NCBI RefSeq assembly: GCF_051201685.1
Contig: NZ_CP179213.1
Span: forward strand, 2,790,001-2,854,000
Direction: 5' to 3'
Length of the DNA: 64,000 nt
Source of the DNA: Luminiphilus sp051201685
GTDB lineage: Bacteria; Pseudomonadota; Gammaproteobacteria; Pseudomonadales; Halieaceae
A program made the position numbers and the translations under genes. The notes under the pieces were generated by a model. The model worked only from the letters and a program-made list of their open reading frames with translations, did not search any database and was not told the origin of the DNA. This document shows positions 25,793 to 33,129 of the stretch, one piece after another (position 1 is the stretch's first letter; each line of letters begins with the position of its first letter).

Positions 25793-26632
25793 GTGGGGCG
25801 CTTTGCACCGTCTCCTACGGGCCCCATGCACGCAGGCTCTCTGTTAGCCGCGGTAGGCAGTTTCCTTCACGCACGCGCCCAGAATGGGCATTGGCACCTC
25901 AGAATTGATGATATTGACCCTCCCAGAGCGGTCCCTGAATCGGTAGCTGCCATTCAAAAAAGCCTTGAGTGCCACGGCTTACCGTTTGATGGTGACGTTC
26001 AGTATCAAAGTCATCACACCGTCCGTTATGAGCACGCTCTGAATCGCCTGAACGAGCGGGGTGACCTGTTCTATTGCGTCTGCACTCGAGCAATGCTCGG
26101 TCCCACTGGTAGCTGTCAAAACGCCTGCGCCGATAAAAATCAGACCAATGCCGCTTCCGCTAGCCTTCGGGTGAAGGTACCCCCCGACACGTTTATTACA
26201 TTAGATGACGATTTTTTAGGCAGCCAAAGCTGGCACCTCGGTCAGCAACTCAGCGATTTCGTCGTTCGACGCCGGGATGGCTTGTACGCTTATCAGCTTG
26301 CTGCCGCAGTAGATGATGCCGCCCCTTTGGCCACACAAGTGACGCGCGGAAGTGATCTGCTTGACTCCACTCCGCGGCAGGTCTTTTTACAACGCAGGCT
26401 GGGCCTCTCATCCCCTCAATATGGGCACTTGCCAATCATCAAGGATCAAAACGGCTTTAAGCTCAGCAAGCAACAGGGCGCAACAGCCGTTGACGATGAT
26501 CACCCCGCTAACAACCTCCGGGGCGCAGTGCGAGCTTTAGGTCAGCCTAGTCCGCCCTCTAATCTAAAGGATCCTGCGTCTTTGCTCGCATGGAGCCTAG
26601 CTCAATGGGACCCGTCCCGGGTACCTAGGTAA
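25793..26632 (+). CDS. gluQ: glutamyl-Q tRNA(Asp) synthetase
   Basis: A 279-residue truncated glutamyl-tRNA synthetase that charges queuosine in tRNA(Asp) with glutamate. GRFAPSPTGPMHAGSL contains the HIGH-type motif and FKLSKQQGA the KMSKS-type motif. The zinc site appears as YCVCTRAM plus SCQNAC. There is no anticodon-binding domain, as expected. The start is GTG at 25793 with no good ribosome site, so the true start could differ by a few codons. The gene lies 70 bases after dksA, the usual order. The TAA lies in an inverted repeat. Confidence 0.94.
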   Translation: MGRFAPSPTGPMHAGSLLAAVGSFLHARAQNGHWHLRIDDIDPPRAVPESVAAIQKSLECHGLPFDGDVQYQSHHTVRYEHALNRLNERGDLFYCVCTRAMLGPTGSCQNACADKNQTNAASASLRVKVPPDTFITLDDDFLGSQSWHLGQQLSDFVVRRRDGLYAYQLAAAVDDAAPLATQVTRGSDLLDSTPRQVFLQRRLGLSSPQYGHLPIIKDQNGFKLSKQQGATAVDDDHPANNLRGAVRALGQPSPPSNLKDPASLLAWSLAQWDPSRVPR

Positions 26633-26672
26633 CAAATAATCCCATTTTGTTACTGGGTTACTTAAAGTAATG
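26629..26672 (+). promoter_or_regulatory. GTAAC/GTTAC inverted repeats ahead of the CbrB-type gene
   Basis: GTAACAAA (26629-26636) and TTTGTTAC (26646-26653) form an inverted repeat with a 9-bp spacer across the gluQ stop codon. A second palindrome, TTACTTAAAGTAA, lies at 26658-26670. TGTTAC (26648) and GTAATG (26667) are 13 bp apart. In Pseudomonas the CbrB sites are described as TGTTAC and GTAACA half-sites about 14 bp apart, so an autoregulatory operator is possible. A weak hairpin terminator for gluQ is the alternative. Confidence 0.4.
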
Positions 26673-26692
26673 TTGCCTAGGTAGAAGGCGCT

Positions 26693-28117
26693 TTGCCTTC
26701 TTCCGCAACGGATTCTGATGATATGCCATTGATATTGCTAGTTGACGATGAGCCCTCGCAACGACAGGCCCTACGCCGCGTACTTGAAACGCGGGACTAT
26801 AAAGTTGCGGAAGCGTCCGGAGTTCAAGAAGCTGAAACTCAATACAACCTCGCTGAGTTTGACTTGATTGTCACCGAACTTAAGCTCGCGGGGGCCAGTG
26901 GCGCTGAACTTATCCGGTCAGCAAGCCCCGTCCCCGTCATTGTCATGACCAACTACGCCAGCCTGCGCTCAGCGGTTGATTCCATGAAAGCCGGTGCTGT
27001 CGATTATTTGGCGAAGCCTTGCTCTGACGATGATTTGCTCAACGTTGTAGCGGCAGCGCTCCCCCGGCAGGGCCGTGCCGACGGCACAAGCAAACAATAT
27101 CACCAACCCACACGCCAATTTTTTCAGGGTCAATGCCCGACCTTAAGAAAGCTTGACGAGCAGATACAAAAGGTGGCGCGCACTGACTCAACGGTGCTGA
27201 TACAAGGTGAAACTGGAACAGGCAAAGAATTAACCGCCAGGCGTGTGCACACATTAAGCCGACGAAATGGCCGCCCTCTCGTTTCTCTTAACTGTGCAGC
27301 CATTCCAGAGTCACTCATCGAGTCGGAGCTTTTTGGCTACGAAAAAGGCGCATTCACAGGCGCGACCAGTAATCGCATGGGACTCATCGAAGCCGCGAAT
27401 GGAGGCACACTCTTTCTCGACGAAATTGGAGAGTTGCCACAATCAGCACAAGCCAGATTATTACGCTTCATCCAAGAAGGTGAGATCCGACAAATCGGTG
27501 CCGTCAGTAGTAAAACGGTGGACGTACGACTTATCTGCGCAACCCACAGAGATTTATCGGCCCTCGCAAGCCGAAACGAGTTTCGAAAAGATCTTTTTTA
27601 TCGAATCAACGTGTTAGGCCTAACAATTCCGCCATTGAGACAGCGATCGGTAGATATTGCCTCTATGGCGCAGTGGTTTGCTGCGACTGTGGCGGAAAAA
27701 CTTGGCATACAGCCGCGTGCTTTGAGCGAAAACGCTATTAATGTGGTGGCGCAGCACCCCTGGCCGGGGAATGTAAGAGAACTCGAGCATGCCGTAGAAC
27801 GCGGCTTGGTCATGGCCGAGGGAGAGTTTGTAGAAGCTTTCGATATGGGCCTGACGTCAATCGCGGCAAACAATCACGATGCATCGCTCTCAATCGTAGC
27901 AGGTGCAACCACAGAAATTGATACCGGGGATCCGTTGGCAACCGACGAAGAGCTCTCTCTCGAGGATTACTTTATGCGCTTTGTTCTCGAGCATCAGGAC
28001 TCAATGAGTGAAACTCAGCTTGCACAAAAATTAGGGGTGAGTCGGAAGTGTCTTTGGGAGCGACGCCAACGTTTTGGCTTACCCCGAAGTCAGCCCAGTA
28101 AGCGCGGTCAGCGTTAA
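26693..28117 (+). CDS. cbrB: CbrB-type sigma-54-dependent activator with Glu at the phosphoacceptor site
   Basis: A 474-residue NtrC-family regulator. Receiver: LLVDDE (D18, D19), Thr in IVMTNY and Lys in LAKP are kept, but the phosphoacceptor position reads FDLIVTELKL, with Glu62 in place of Asp. The AAA+ domain has Walker A GETGTGKE, GAFTGA (sigma-54 contact) and Walker B LFLDEIGE. A C-terminal Fis-type helix-turn-helix ends VSRKCLWERRQR, as in CbrB. Position between gluQ and pcnB and length match Pseudomonas CbrB, which governs carbon/nitrogen catabolism through crcZ. The CbrA kinase gene, normally just upstream, is absent. The start is TTG with AGAAGG 4 nt upstream; ATG at 26723 is the alternative. 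Confidence 0.82.
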   Translation: MPSSATDSDDMPLILLVDDEPSQRQALRRVLETRDYKVAEASGVQEAETQYNLAEFDLIVTELKLAGASGAELIRSASPVPVIVMTNYASLRSAVDSMKAGAVDYLAKPCSDDDLLNVVAAALPRQGRADGTSKQYHQPTRQFFQGQCPTLRKLDEQIQKVARTDSTVLIQGETGTGKELTARRVHTLSRRNGRPLVSLNCAAIPESLIESELFGYEKGAFTGATSNRMGLIEAANGGTLFLDEIGELPQSAQARLLRFIQEGEIRQIGAVSSKTVDVRLICATHRDLSALASRNEFRKDLFYRINVLGLTIPPLRQRSVDIASMAQWFAATVAEKLGIQPRALSENAINVVAQHPWPGNVRELEHAVERGLVMAEGEFVEAFDMGLTSIAANNHDASLSIVAGATTEIDTGDPLATDEELSLEDYFMRFVLEHQDSMSETQLAQKLGVSRKCLWERRQRFGLPRSQPSKRGQR

Positions 28118-28142
28118 GTGAGGGCGTCGACATCGACCATCA

Positions 28143-28171
28143 GTAACACTCACAGGGTATAAAAGTAACAC
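28143..28171 (+). promoter_or_regulatory. possible activator sites: two GTAACAC direct repeats
   Basis: GTAACAC occurs at 28143-28149 and 28165-28171, 22 bp apart start to start (two helical turns), about 75-100 bp upstream of the sigma-54 promoter, a normal place for an enhancer-binding protein. The half-site GTAACA is the one described for CbrB in Pseudomonas, though there it is part of an inverted pair. Confidence 0.45.
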
Positions 28172-28243
28172 TTTTGGGGTATCAGCCCGGCTGCAACCAA
28201 GACAAAAATTACTAAGCCCTTGTTATTAATGTGGTTTTATCTC

Positions 28244-28260
28244 TTGGCACGTTGCCTGCA
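28244..28260 (+). promoter_or_regulatory. sigma-54 promoter (-24/-12) between cbrB and pcnB
   Basis: TTGGCACGTTGCCTGCA (28244-28260) has the invariant GG (28246-28247) and GC (28258-28259) exactly 10 bp apart and matches TGGCACG-N4-TTGCA at all but one base. Transcription should start near 28271. Confidence 0.8.
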
Positions 28261-28270
28261 GATTATTTGG

Positions 28271-28360
28271 TAGAGCCCAAATAATAATAAGCGGCCCAAA
28301 AGCAATAATAAAGCAAGAACGGACCTGGGTGGGGAAGAGTACTTCCCCATGTTTCTTTTT
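28271..28360 (+). ncRNA. candidate CrcZ-like Hfq-binding small RNA
   Basis: An inferred transcript of about 90 nt from the sigma-54 start to the end of the T-run. No coding potential is apparent. It carries A-rich repeats suited to the Hfq distal face (A-R-N): AAATAATAATAA (28279-28290) and AATAATAAA with AAGCAAGAAC (28304-28320). A strong hairpin with T-run follows. In Pseudomonas, crcZ lies in this same place, between cbrB and pcnB, is sigma-54/CbrB-dependent and titrates Hfq-Crc with AAN repeats, though it is about 400 nt. There is no obvious primary-sequence similarity that I can claim. It could instead be an Hfq-bound leader of pcnB if termination is incomplete. Confidence 0.55.
28330..28360 (+). 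terminator. rho-independent terminator of the candidate sRNA
   Basis: TGGGGAAG and CTTCCCCA form an 8-bp stem (28330-28337 with 28342-28349) with a 4-nt loop, followed by TGTTTCTTTTT. An outer pair ACGGAC (28319) and GTCCGT (28361) could extend the structure beyond the T-run. Confidence 0.7.
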
Positions 28361-28436
28361 GTCCGTCGGAAACACAATCTCCCCCTGAGCGTCTCTGGAT
28401 AGTACACTACGGCTCAAAGCGCCCAGAGGACATTCT

Positions 28437-29711
28437 GTGTCTCTAATCCCCAAGGCTAAGAACAAGGTTAATCGCGAATACGTGAGCCCCGCCGCCATCC
28501 GTGTGGTGGAGAGGCTCCGTGCTGCAGATTACGAAGGCTATATCGTTGGTGGCGCGGTTAGAGACCTTATTCTTGGAAACAAACCAAAAGATTTTGACGT
28601 TGCAACCAATGCCACACCCGAAGAGGTAAAGGGTCTTTTTCGCAGTGCAAGAATTATTGGCCGACGCTTTCAGATCGTACACGTAAGAGACGGCCGCGAG
28701 ATCATTGAAGTCACAACCTATCGAGGGCCTCACCTGAGCGAGGACTCCATCAAAAGTGCCAGCAAACAGTCAGACAAAGGCCTACTGCTGCGTGACAACG
28801 TCTATGGCACTTTGGCGGAAGATGCTGCTCGACGTGATCTCACCATTAACGCTATGTATTACAACCCGATCGACGGGTCCGTGCTGGACCAAATGGATGG
28901 GCAAAAGGACATTAATGCCCGCCTTGTTCGTGTTTTGGGCGATCCTCAAACGCGCTATCGCGAAGACCCAGTGCGGATGCTTAGAGTCGTTCGGTTTGCC
29001 GCAAAATTGCAGTTCGATATCGAGTCAGAAACCGAGGCGGCCATCGGCGTATGCGGCCCGCTACTGGCAGAAATTCCACCTGCGCGGCTTTTTGATGAAT
29101 TTTTAAAGCTATTTATGGCCGGCCACGGCCGCCCCACGCTGTTACTGCTTCTGCGGTATCAGCTTCTGGACAGCTTGTGTCCGGACGCAGCCTTCCTTAT
29201 CGAAAAAGAGCCACGCTTCAAGACGCTAGTGACGCAAGCCATGGGCAATACTGACCAAAGAGTCAAAGATGGGCGCCATGTAACACCTGCTTTTCTACTC
29301 GCTGCGCTGCTTTGGCCTGTCGTGCAAACACGCGCTGACAACTTGGTTAGGGCTGGGGAGGCGGCTACACAGGCTATTCACAGTGCAGGACAACAGGTGA
29401 TTGCTGAAACTTGCCAAAAAATGGCGATTCCAAAGCGGTTTTCTTTCCCCGTAAGAGAGATTTGGGAGCTGCAAACCCGCCTTGAAAGACGACAACCTAA
29501 ACGCGTCAAAGACCTCCTTGCAGATCGTAGATTCCGCGCTGCTTACGACTTACTTTTATTGCGCGAAGAATCTTCAGAAGCACTGGACAGTGCCGGAAAA
29601 TTTTGGGAGCAACAACAGTTGGAGTACCCAGACCTGGTAGGCACCGCACCACCACGCACAGAGGATAAACCGCCTCGTCGTCGCAGACCGAGAAGGAAAA
29701 GAGAGGGTTGA
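28437..29711 (+). CDS. pcnB: poly(A) polymerase I
   Basis: A 424-residue nucleotidyltransferase that adds 3' poly(A) tails and promotes RNA decay. The catalytic head shows GYIVGGAVRDLILG and KDFDVAT (the DxD metal pair), then RRDLTINAM and the neck motif YREDPVRMLRVVRFAAKL. The tail ends in an Arg-rich RNA-binding stretch (RRRRPRRKREG), typical of PAP I over CCA-adding enzymes. The start is GTG at 28437 with AGAGGA 6 nt upstream. The stop overlaps folK (TTGA). The order with folK, panB and panC is that of Pseudomonas. Confidence 0.95.
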   Translation: MSLIPKAKNKVNREYVSPAAIRVVERLRAADYEGYIVGGAVRDLILGNKPKDFDVATNATPEEVKGLFRSARIIGRRFQIVHVRDGREIIEVTTYRGPHLSEDSIKSASKQSDKGLLLRDNVYGTLAEDAARRDLTINAMYYNPIDGSVLDQMDGQKDINARLVRVLGDPQTRYREDPVRMLRVVRFAAKLQFDIESETEAAIGVCGPLLAEIPPARLFDEFLKLFMAGHGRPTLLLLLRYQLLDSLCPDAAFLIEKEPRFKTLVTQAMGNTDQRVKDGRHVTPAFLLAALLWPVVQTRADNLVRAGEAATQAIHSAGQQVIAETCQKMAIPKRFSFPVREIWELQTRLERRQPKRVKDLLADRRFRAAYDLLLLREESSEALDSAGKFWEQQQLEYPDLVGTAPPRTEDKPPRRRRPRRKREG

Positions 29712-30229
29712 CCGAGGCATTCGTGGGGCTGGGATCAAACATTGGAGAACCTGCCACGCAACTTCGCCGGGCCTGTAACGCCTTGACCGCGTTACCCGAC
29801 ACCCGCCTTGTTGCCGTCTCATCATTTTACGAGTCTCAGCCTATGGGCCCCAGCGATCAACCGCCTTTCCTTAATGCTTGTGCCCATATTGAAACAACCA
29901 TTGACCCCAACGAGCTACTGACGGCCCTCCTCGCAATAGAGACCACAATGGGTAGGGTCCGCAAAAGACATTGGGGAGAGCGCTGCATCGACCTCGACCT
30001 GCTGTTCTGCGGTGACACCTCAGTAGAGAGCGAGCGGCTGACCCTTCCTCATCCTGGCCTGTATCAAAGAGATTTTGTTCTCAAGCCCCTCGCCGAGCTT
30101 CTAGGCAATGAATATCTAATGCCCAACGGTTTGGATATTGGTACATTACTCGCGGGCTGCTCCACACACGACCTGAAGCTGAGCTCTGATCAACTTTGCA
30201 ACGGCGAGATACCTGGAAATCCACTTTGA
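29708..30229 (+). CDS. folK: 2-amino-4-hydroxy-6-hydroxymethyldihydropteridine pyrophosphokinase
   Basis: A 173-residue HPPK that transfers pyrophosphate from ATP to the pterin alcohol in folate synthesis. FVGLGSNIGEP, SFYESQPMG, PPFLNACAHIET, the signature RHWGERCIDLDLLF (metal-binding DLD) and LPHPGLYQRDFVLKPLAEL are all present. The start is TTG overlapping the pcnB TGA, and its own TGA overlaps a TTG for the next gene. folP lies far away at 49726 on the other strand. Confidence 0.95.
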   Translation: MTEAFVGLGSNIGEPATQLRRACNALTALPDTRLVAVSSFYESQPMGPSDQPPFLNACAHIETTIDPNELLTALLAIETTMGRVRKRHWGERCIDLDLLFCGDTSVESERLTLPHPGLYQRDFVLKPLAELLGNEYLMPNGLDIGTLLAGCSTHDLKLSSDQLCNGEIPGNPL

Positions 30230-30921
30230 ACGCCAATTCTCAACACAGTTTTGATCCTGCAAATTTAGATTTACGGGGTCGCACTCCACCCGGATACATC
30301 GCGGTCGAGGGTCCTATTGGCGTGGGCAAAACAACACTTGCGCGACGTCTAGCGGAGGCTTTCAACTATCAGGTATTACTAGAGGACGCTCATGAAAACC
30401 CCTTCTTGGAGCGTTTTTACCAAAATCGTAAAGAAGCTGCGTTGGCGACACAGCTCTTTTTCCTTTTTCAGCGCAGCCAAAAAATTGCCGATCTTCGACA
30501 AACCGACATATTTGAGCCTGTCAGGGTGTCTGACTTCCTAATAGACAAGGACCCTTTGTTTGCTAGGATCAATTTAGACCCCGATGAGTACGCTCTCTAC
30601 GAAAAGGTGTTTCAACAGCTCACAATAGATGCGCCCCTACCCGACTTGGTCATCTACCTGCAGGCCTCTCCTGACCGCCTCCTTGACCGCATATTGACGC
30701 GAGGCGTAGCCAGCGAGCGCAGAATCGATCGCGAGTACCTTGAGCAAATCAACGAGGTCTACAGCGAGTTTTTTCTTTATTATGACGCCGCTCCGTTACT
30801 GATCGTTAATGCTAACGAGATCGATTTGTCGCAGGGACACGAAGATTTTTCTCAACTGGTCGATTACCTACTCGATATTCGTAGTGGCCGGCACTATTTC
30901 AATCCCACCTTCTTCGGTTAA
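30226..30921 (+). CDS. deoxynucleoside kinase (dNK/dGK family)
   Basis: A 231-residue P-loop kinase of the deoxyadenosine/deoxyguanosine/deoxycytidine kinase family. YIAVEGPIGVGKTTLARRLAE is the ATP-binding region, LLEDAHENPFLERFY the substrate region and DRILTRGVASERRIDREYLEQINEVY the lid-containing region. It salvages deoxynucleosides. Many gammaproteobacteria have this gene between folK and panB. The TTG at 30226 was chosen because it overlaps the folK stop, as folK does with pcnB; an in-frame TTG at 30196 would give 10 more residues. Confidence 0.9.
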   Translation: MNANSQHSFDPANLDLRGRTPPGYIAVEGPIGVGKTTLARRLAEAFNYQVLLEDAHENPFLERFYQNRKEAALATQLFFLFQRSQKIADLRQTDIFEPVRVSDFLIDKDPLFARINLDPDEYALYEKVFQQLTIDAPLPDLVIYLQASPDRLLDRILTRGVASERRIDREYLEQINEVYSEFFLYYDAAPLLIVNANEIDLSQGHEDFSQLVDYLLDIRSGRHYFNPTFFG

Positions 30922-30974
30922 CCTTGCACCCACAGGAAACCCAACGATGACACAAAGGCAATCGGATAGCGCAG

Positions 30975-31769
30975 ATGAGTGACAAGATAACCATCGGTAC
31001 GCTGAATAAAATGAAATCGGACGGCGAGAAGTTCGTCATGATGACCGCCTATGACGCCACTTTTTCGCGGCTAATCAGTGATGCAGGCGCTGAAACAATT
31101 CTTGTTGGCGACTCACTAGGCATGGTGTTGCAAGGGCACGACACAACGATACCCGTCACCATCAGCGACATGGCCTATCACACAAGCTGCGTTTGTCGCG
31201 GGGCACCACGCTCCCTCGTTGTCGCAGATATGCCATTTATGAGCTATGACACAACCGACAAGGCTTTGGCGTCAGGCATGATGCTGATGCAAGCAGGAGC
31301 TCAGATGGTCAAACTCGAAGGGGGCGTATGGCTGAGTGACACCATCCATCAACTGGTAGAGCGCGGTATCCCAGTGTGTGCCCACTTAGGGCTGACGCCA
31401 CAATCCGTGAACGTATTTGGGGGTTACAAAGTACAGGGAAGGACCCCAAAAGAAGCCAAGTCGATTTTAGCCGATGCCGTTGAAATTCAGGATGCTGGGG
31501 CTAGTTTACTCGTACTTGAGTGCATTCCTGCACACCTTGCGGCAGACATTAGCTCAAAACTTGATATTCCGGTGATAGGCATTGGCGCAGGCCCAGGTAC
31601 TGACGCCCAAGTGCTAGTGTTACACGACATGTTGGGGCTGAGCGAACACCCTCCGAAGTTTGTAGAGAACTTCATGACCGGTTCAGCATCCGTACAGGTC
31701 GCTTTGCGCGCCTTCGTAGAAGCCGTAAAAAGTGGGGTATACCCCAAAGAACAGCACACCTACTCCTAG
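30975..31769 (+). CDS. panB: 3-methyl-2-oxobutanoate hydroxymethyltransferase
   Basis: A 264-residue ketopantoate hydroxymethyltransferase, the first step from 2-oxoisovalerate to pantothenate, using methylene-THF. MMTAYDATFSRLISDAG, ILVGDSLGMVLQGHDTT (metal-binding Asp), MVKLEGG, VCAHLGLTPQ, GASLLVLECIP (catalytic Glu) and IGIGAGPGTDAQVLV match the family throughout. It is followed by panC after 17 bases. Confidence 0.97.
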   Translation: MSDKITIGTLNKMKSDGEKFVMMTAYDATFSRLISDAGAETILVGDSLGMVLQGHDTTIPVTISDMAYHTSCVCRGAPRSLVVADMPFMSYDTTDKALASGMMLMQAGAQMVKLEGGVWLSDTIHQLVERGIPVCAHLGLTPQSVNVFGGYKVQGRTPKEAKSILADAVEIQDAGASLLVLECIPAHLAADISSKLDIPVIGIGAGPGTDAQVLVLHDMLGLSEHPPKFVENFMTGSASVQVALRAFVEAVKSGVYPKEQHTYS

Positions 31770-31786
31770 CCGAGGTACAGAGGTCA

Positions 31787-32635
31787 ATGGAGATAGCCAA
31801 AGACTCCGACGAGCTGCGTCAACGCCTTAAGTCGGTACGTGGAGACGGCACGGTTGCCTTTGTGCCAACAATGGGCAATTTGCACGAGGGGCACCTAAGC
31901 CTAGTTCGGCAAGGCTTGACCATGGCTGAGCATGTCGTTGTTTCGATCTTCGTGAATCCACTGCAGTTCAGCCCCACCGAAGACCTTGACGCCTATCCTA
32001 GAACGCTGGAGCAAGACCTTGAACTCTTGACCGCGGAGGGGGTTGCCCTCGTATTTACGCCTGGCGTAGAAGATCTATATCCCGCGGGTTTAGAAGCCCA
32101 CACCAAGGTCACCGTTCCAGGCCTTACCGATGTTTTGTGTGGCAGTAAGCGTGTCGGCCACTTTGACGGTGTGACCACAGTCGTTTGTAAACTGTTAAAC
32201 CTAGTTGCCGCTGATATCGCCTTGTTTGGAGAGAAGGACCTACAGCAGCTGCTAGTGATTAGAAAAATGGTGGCTGACCTGAGAATTCCCGTTCGGATCG
32301 AAAGTGTTCCAACCCAGCGAAATGCCGACGGGCTGGCTCTCAGCTCTCGAAACAACTATCTGACCTCAGAAGCGCTGGGCCTAGCTCCAGCCTTATATCG
32401 CAACCTCATCGCTGCTAGCGATGCGATTCAGGGGGGGGCCAGAGACTATGAAGGGCTTTGCAGCGGTGTCATCCAGCGCCTCAACACACTTGGCTTTGTC
32501 AGCGAATATTGTGAGGCTAGACGGTGCTCGGATTTACTGCCCGCCCAGGAGGACGATACAAATATTGCTATTTTCTGTGCGGCCTCGCTAGAGGGAACGC
32601 GCCTCATCGATAATATCGTCATAGAGCATTACTGA
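31787..32635 (+). CDS. panC: pantothenate synthetase
   Basis: A 282-residue ATP-dependent ligase joining pantoate and beta-alanine. VPTMGNLHEGHLSLV has the HIGH-type motif, then VSIFVNPLQFSPTEDLDAYPR, GHFDGVTTVVCKL, LFGEKDLQQL and a KMSKS-type site at LALSSRNNYL. AGAGG precedes the ATG by about 4 nt. Its last 7 bases overlap the stop of the convergent hypothetical gene. No panD is visible here. Confidence 0.97.
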   Translation: MEIAKDSDELRQRLKSVRGDGTVAFVPTMGNLHEGHLSLVRQGLTMAEHVVVSIFVNPLQFSPTEDLDAYPRTLEQDLELLTAEGVALVFTPGVEDLYPAGLEAHTKVTVPGLTDVLCGSKRVGHFDGVTTVVCKLLNLVAADIALFGEKDLQQLLVIRKMVADLRIPVRIESVPTQRNADGLALSSRNNYLTSEALGLAPALYRNLIAASDAIQGGARDYEGLCSGVIQRLNTLGFVSEYCEARRCSDLLPAQEDDTNIAIFCAASLEGTRLIDNIVIEHY

Positions 32636-33108
32636 TCGCTGGGTTCAGTAAAAGTGAGCGCGACGTCACCAAATAGAGAAGCTCCACTGACACCGGCTAC
32701 TACTCTGAGTCGATCTTCACTCGACGGCATTACAATAAAGTTATGAACCCACCTATCCTGTTCAGCCGACACAGGTAAGGCCTTCACGGGGCCCTGATCA
32801 CCCTCAGACTCCAGTCCAACCAGCACAAAATCTAATGGCACTGCAGACGTCATGCGCAATTGCCCCGTTGGCAGAACCACAATTGCCAACTTAAAGCCCT
32901 CATTAGACAGCCCACATTTACCACCCGGATAGCGACAGCCCGGACGTTCAACTAAAGGATAGGAGGCCCCCCCCTGTGCTGGGGCGGCCTGCTGCTCTAC
33001 ATCATCGGTGAGTTGCCCGGCACCATACCAGGTGAGCACTGCGAGAATAGGCGCCACTAGCAGCGCGGCGAGTACATGCTTATTGGTCAACATCGACATA
33101 CAAATCAT
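32629..33108 (-). CDS. uncharacterised membrane-anchored protein next to the acetate symporter
   Basis: A 159-residue protein I do not recognise. An N-terminal segment (KHVLAALLVAPILAVLTWYGA, about residues 10-30) is a membrane anchor or uncleaved signal. A Gln/Ala/Pro linker and then a region of about 110 residues rich in beta-type sequence follow, with two cysteines in PGCRYPGGKCGL and strands such as KLAIVVLPTGQLRMTS. The fold may be immunoglobulin-like and periplasmic. The gene starts 21 bases after the symporter stop on the same strand, so it is probably in the DUF4212-symporter operon. The start could also be the ATG at 33099. Confidence 0.65.
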   Translation of the reverse strand: MICMSMLTNKHVLAALLVAPILAVLTWYGAGQLTDDVEQQAAPAQGGASYPLVERPGCRYPGGKCGLSNEGFKLAIVVLPTGQLRMTSAVPLDFVLVGLESEGDQGPVKALPVSAEQDRWVHNFIVMPSSEDRLRVVAGVSGASLFGDVALTFTEPSDQ

Positions 33109-33129
33109 CCAAATAAAACGGGTGGGGGC

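Noticed and set aside
28443..28733. Reverse-strand frames opposite pcnB and the candidate sRNA
   Set aside because: They are antisense to a conserved gene and contain no recognised domain.
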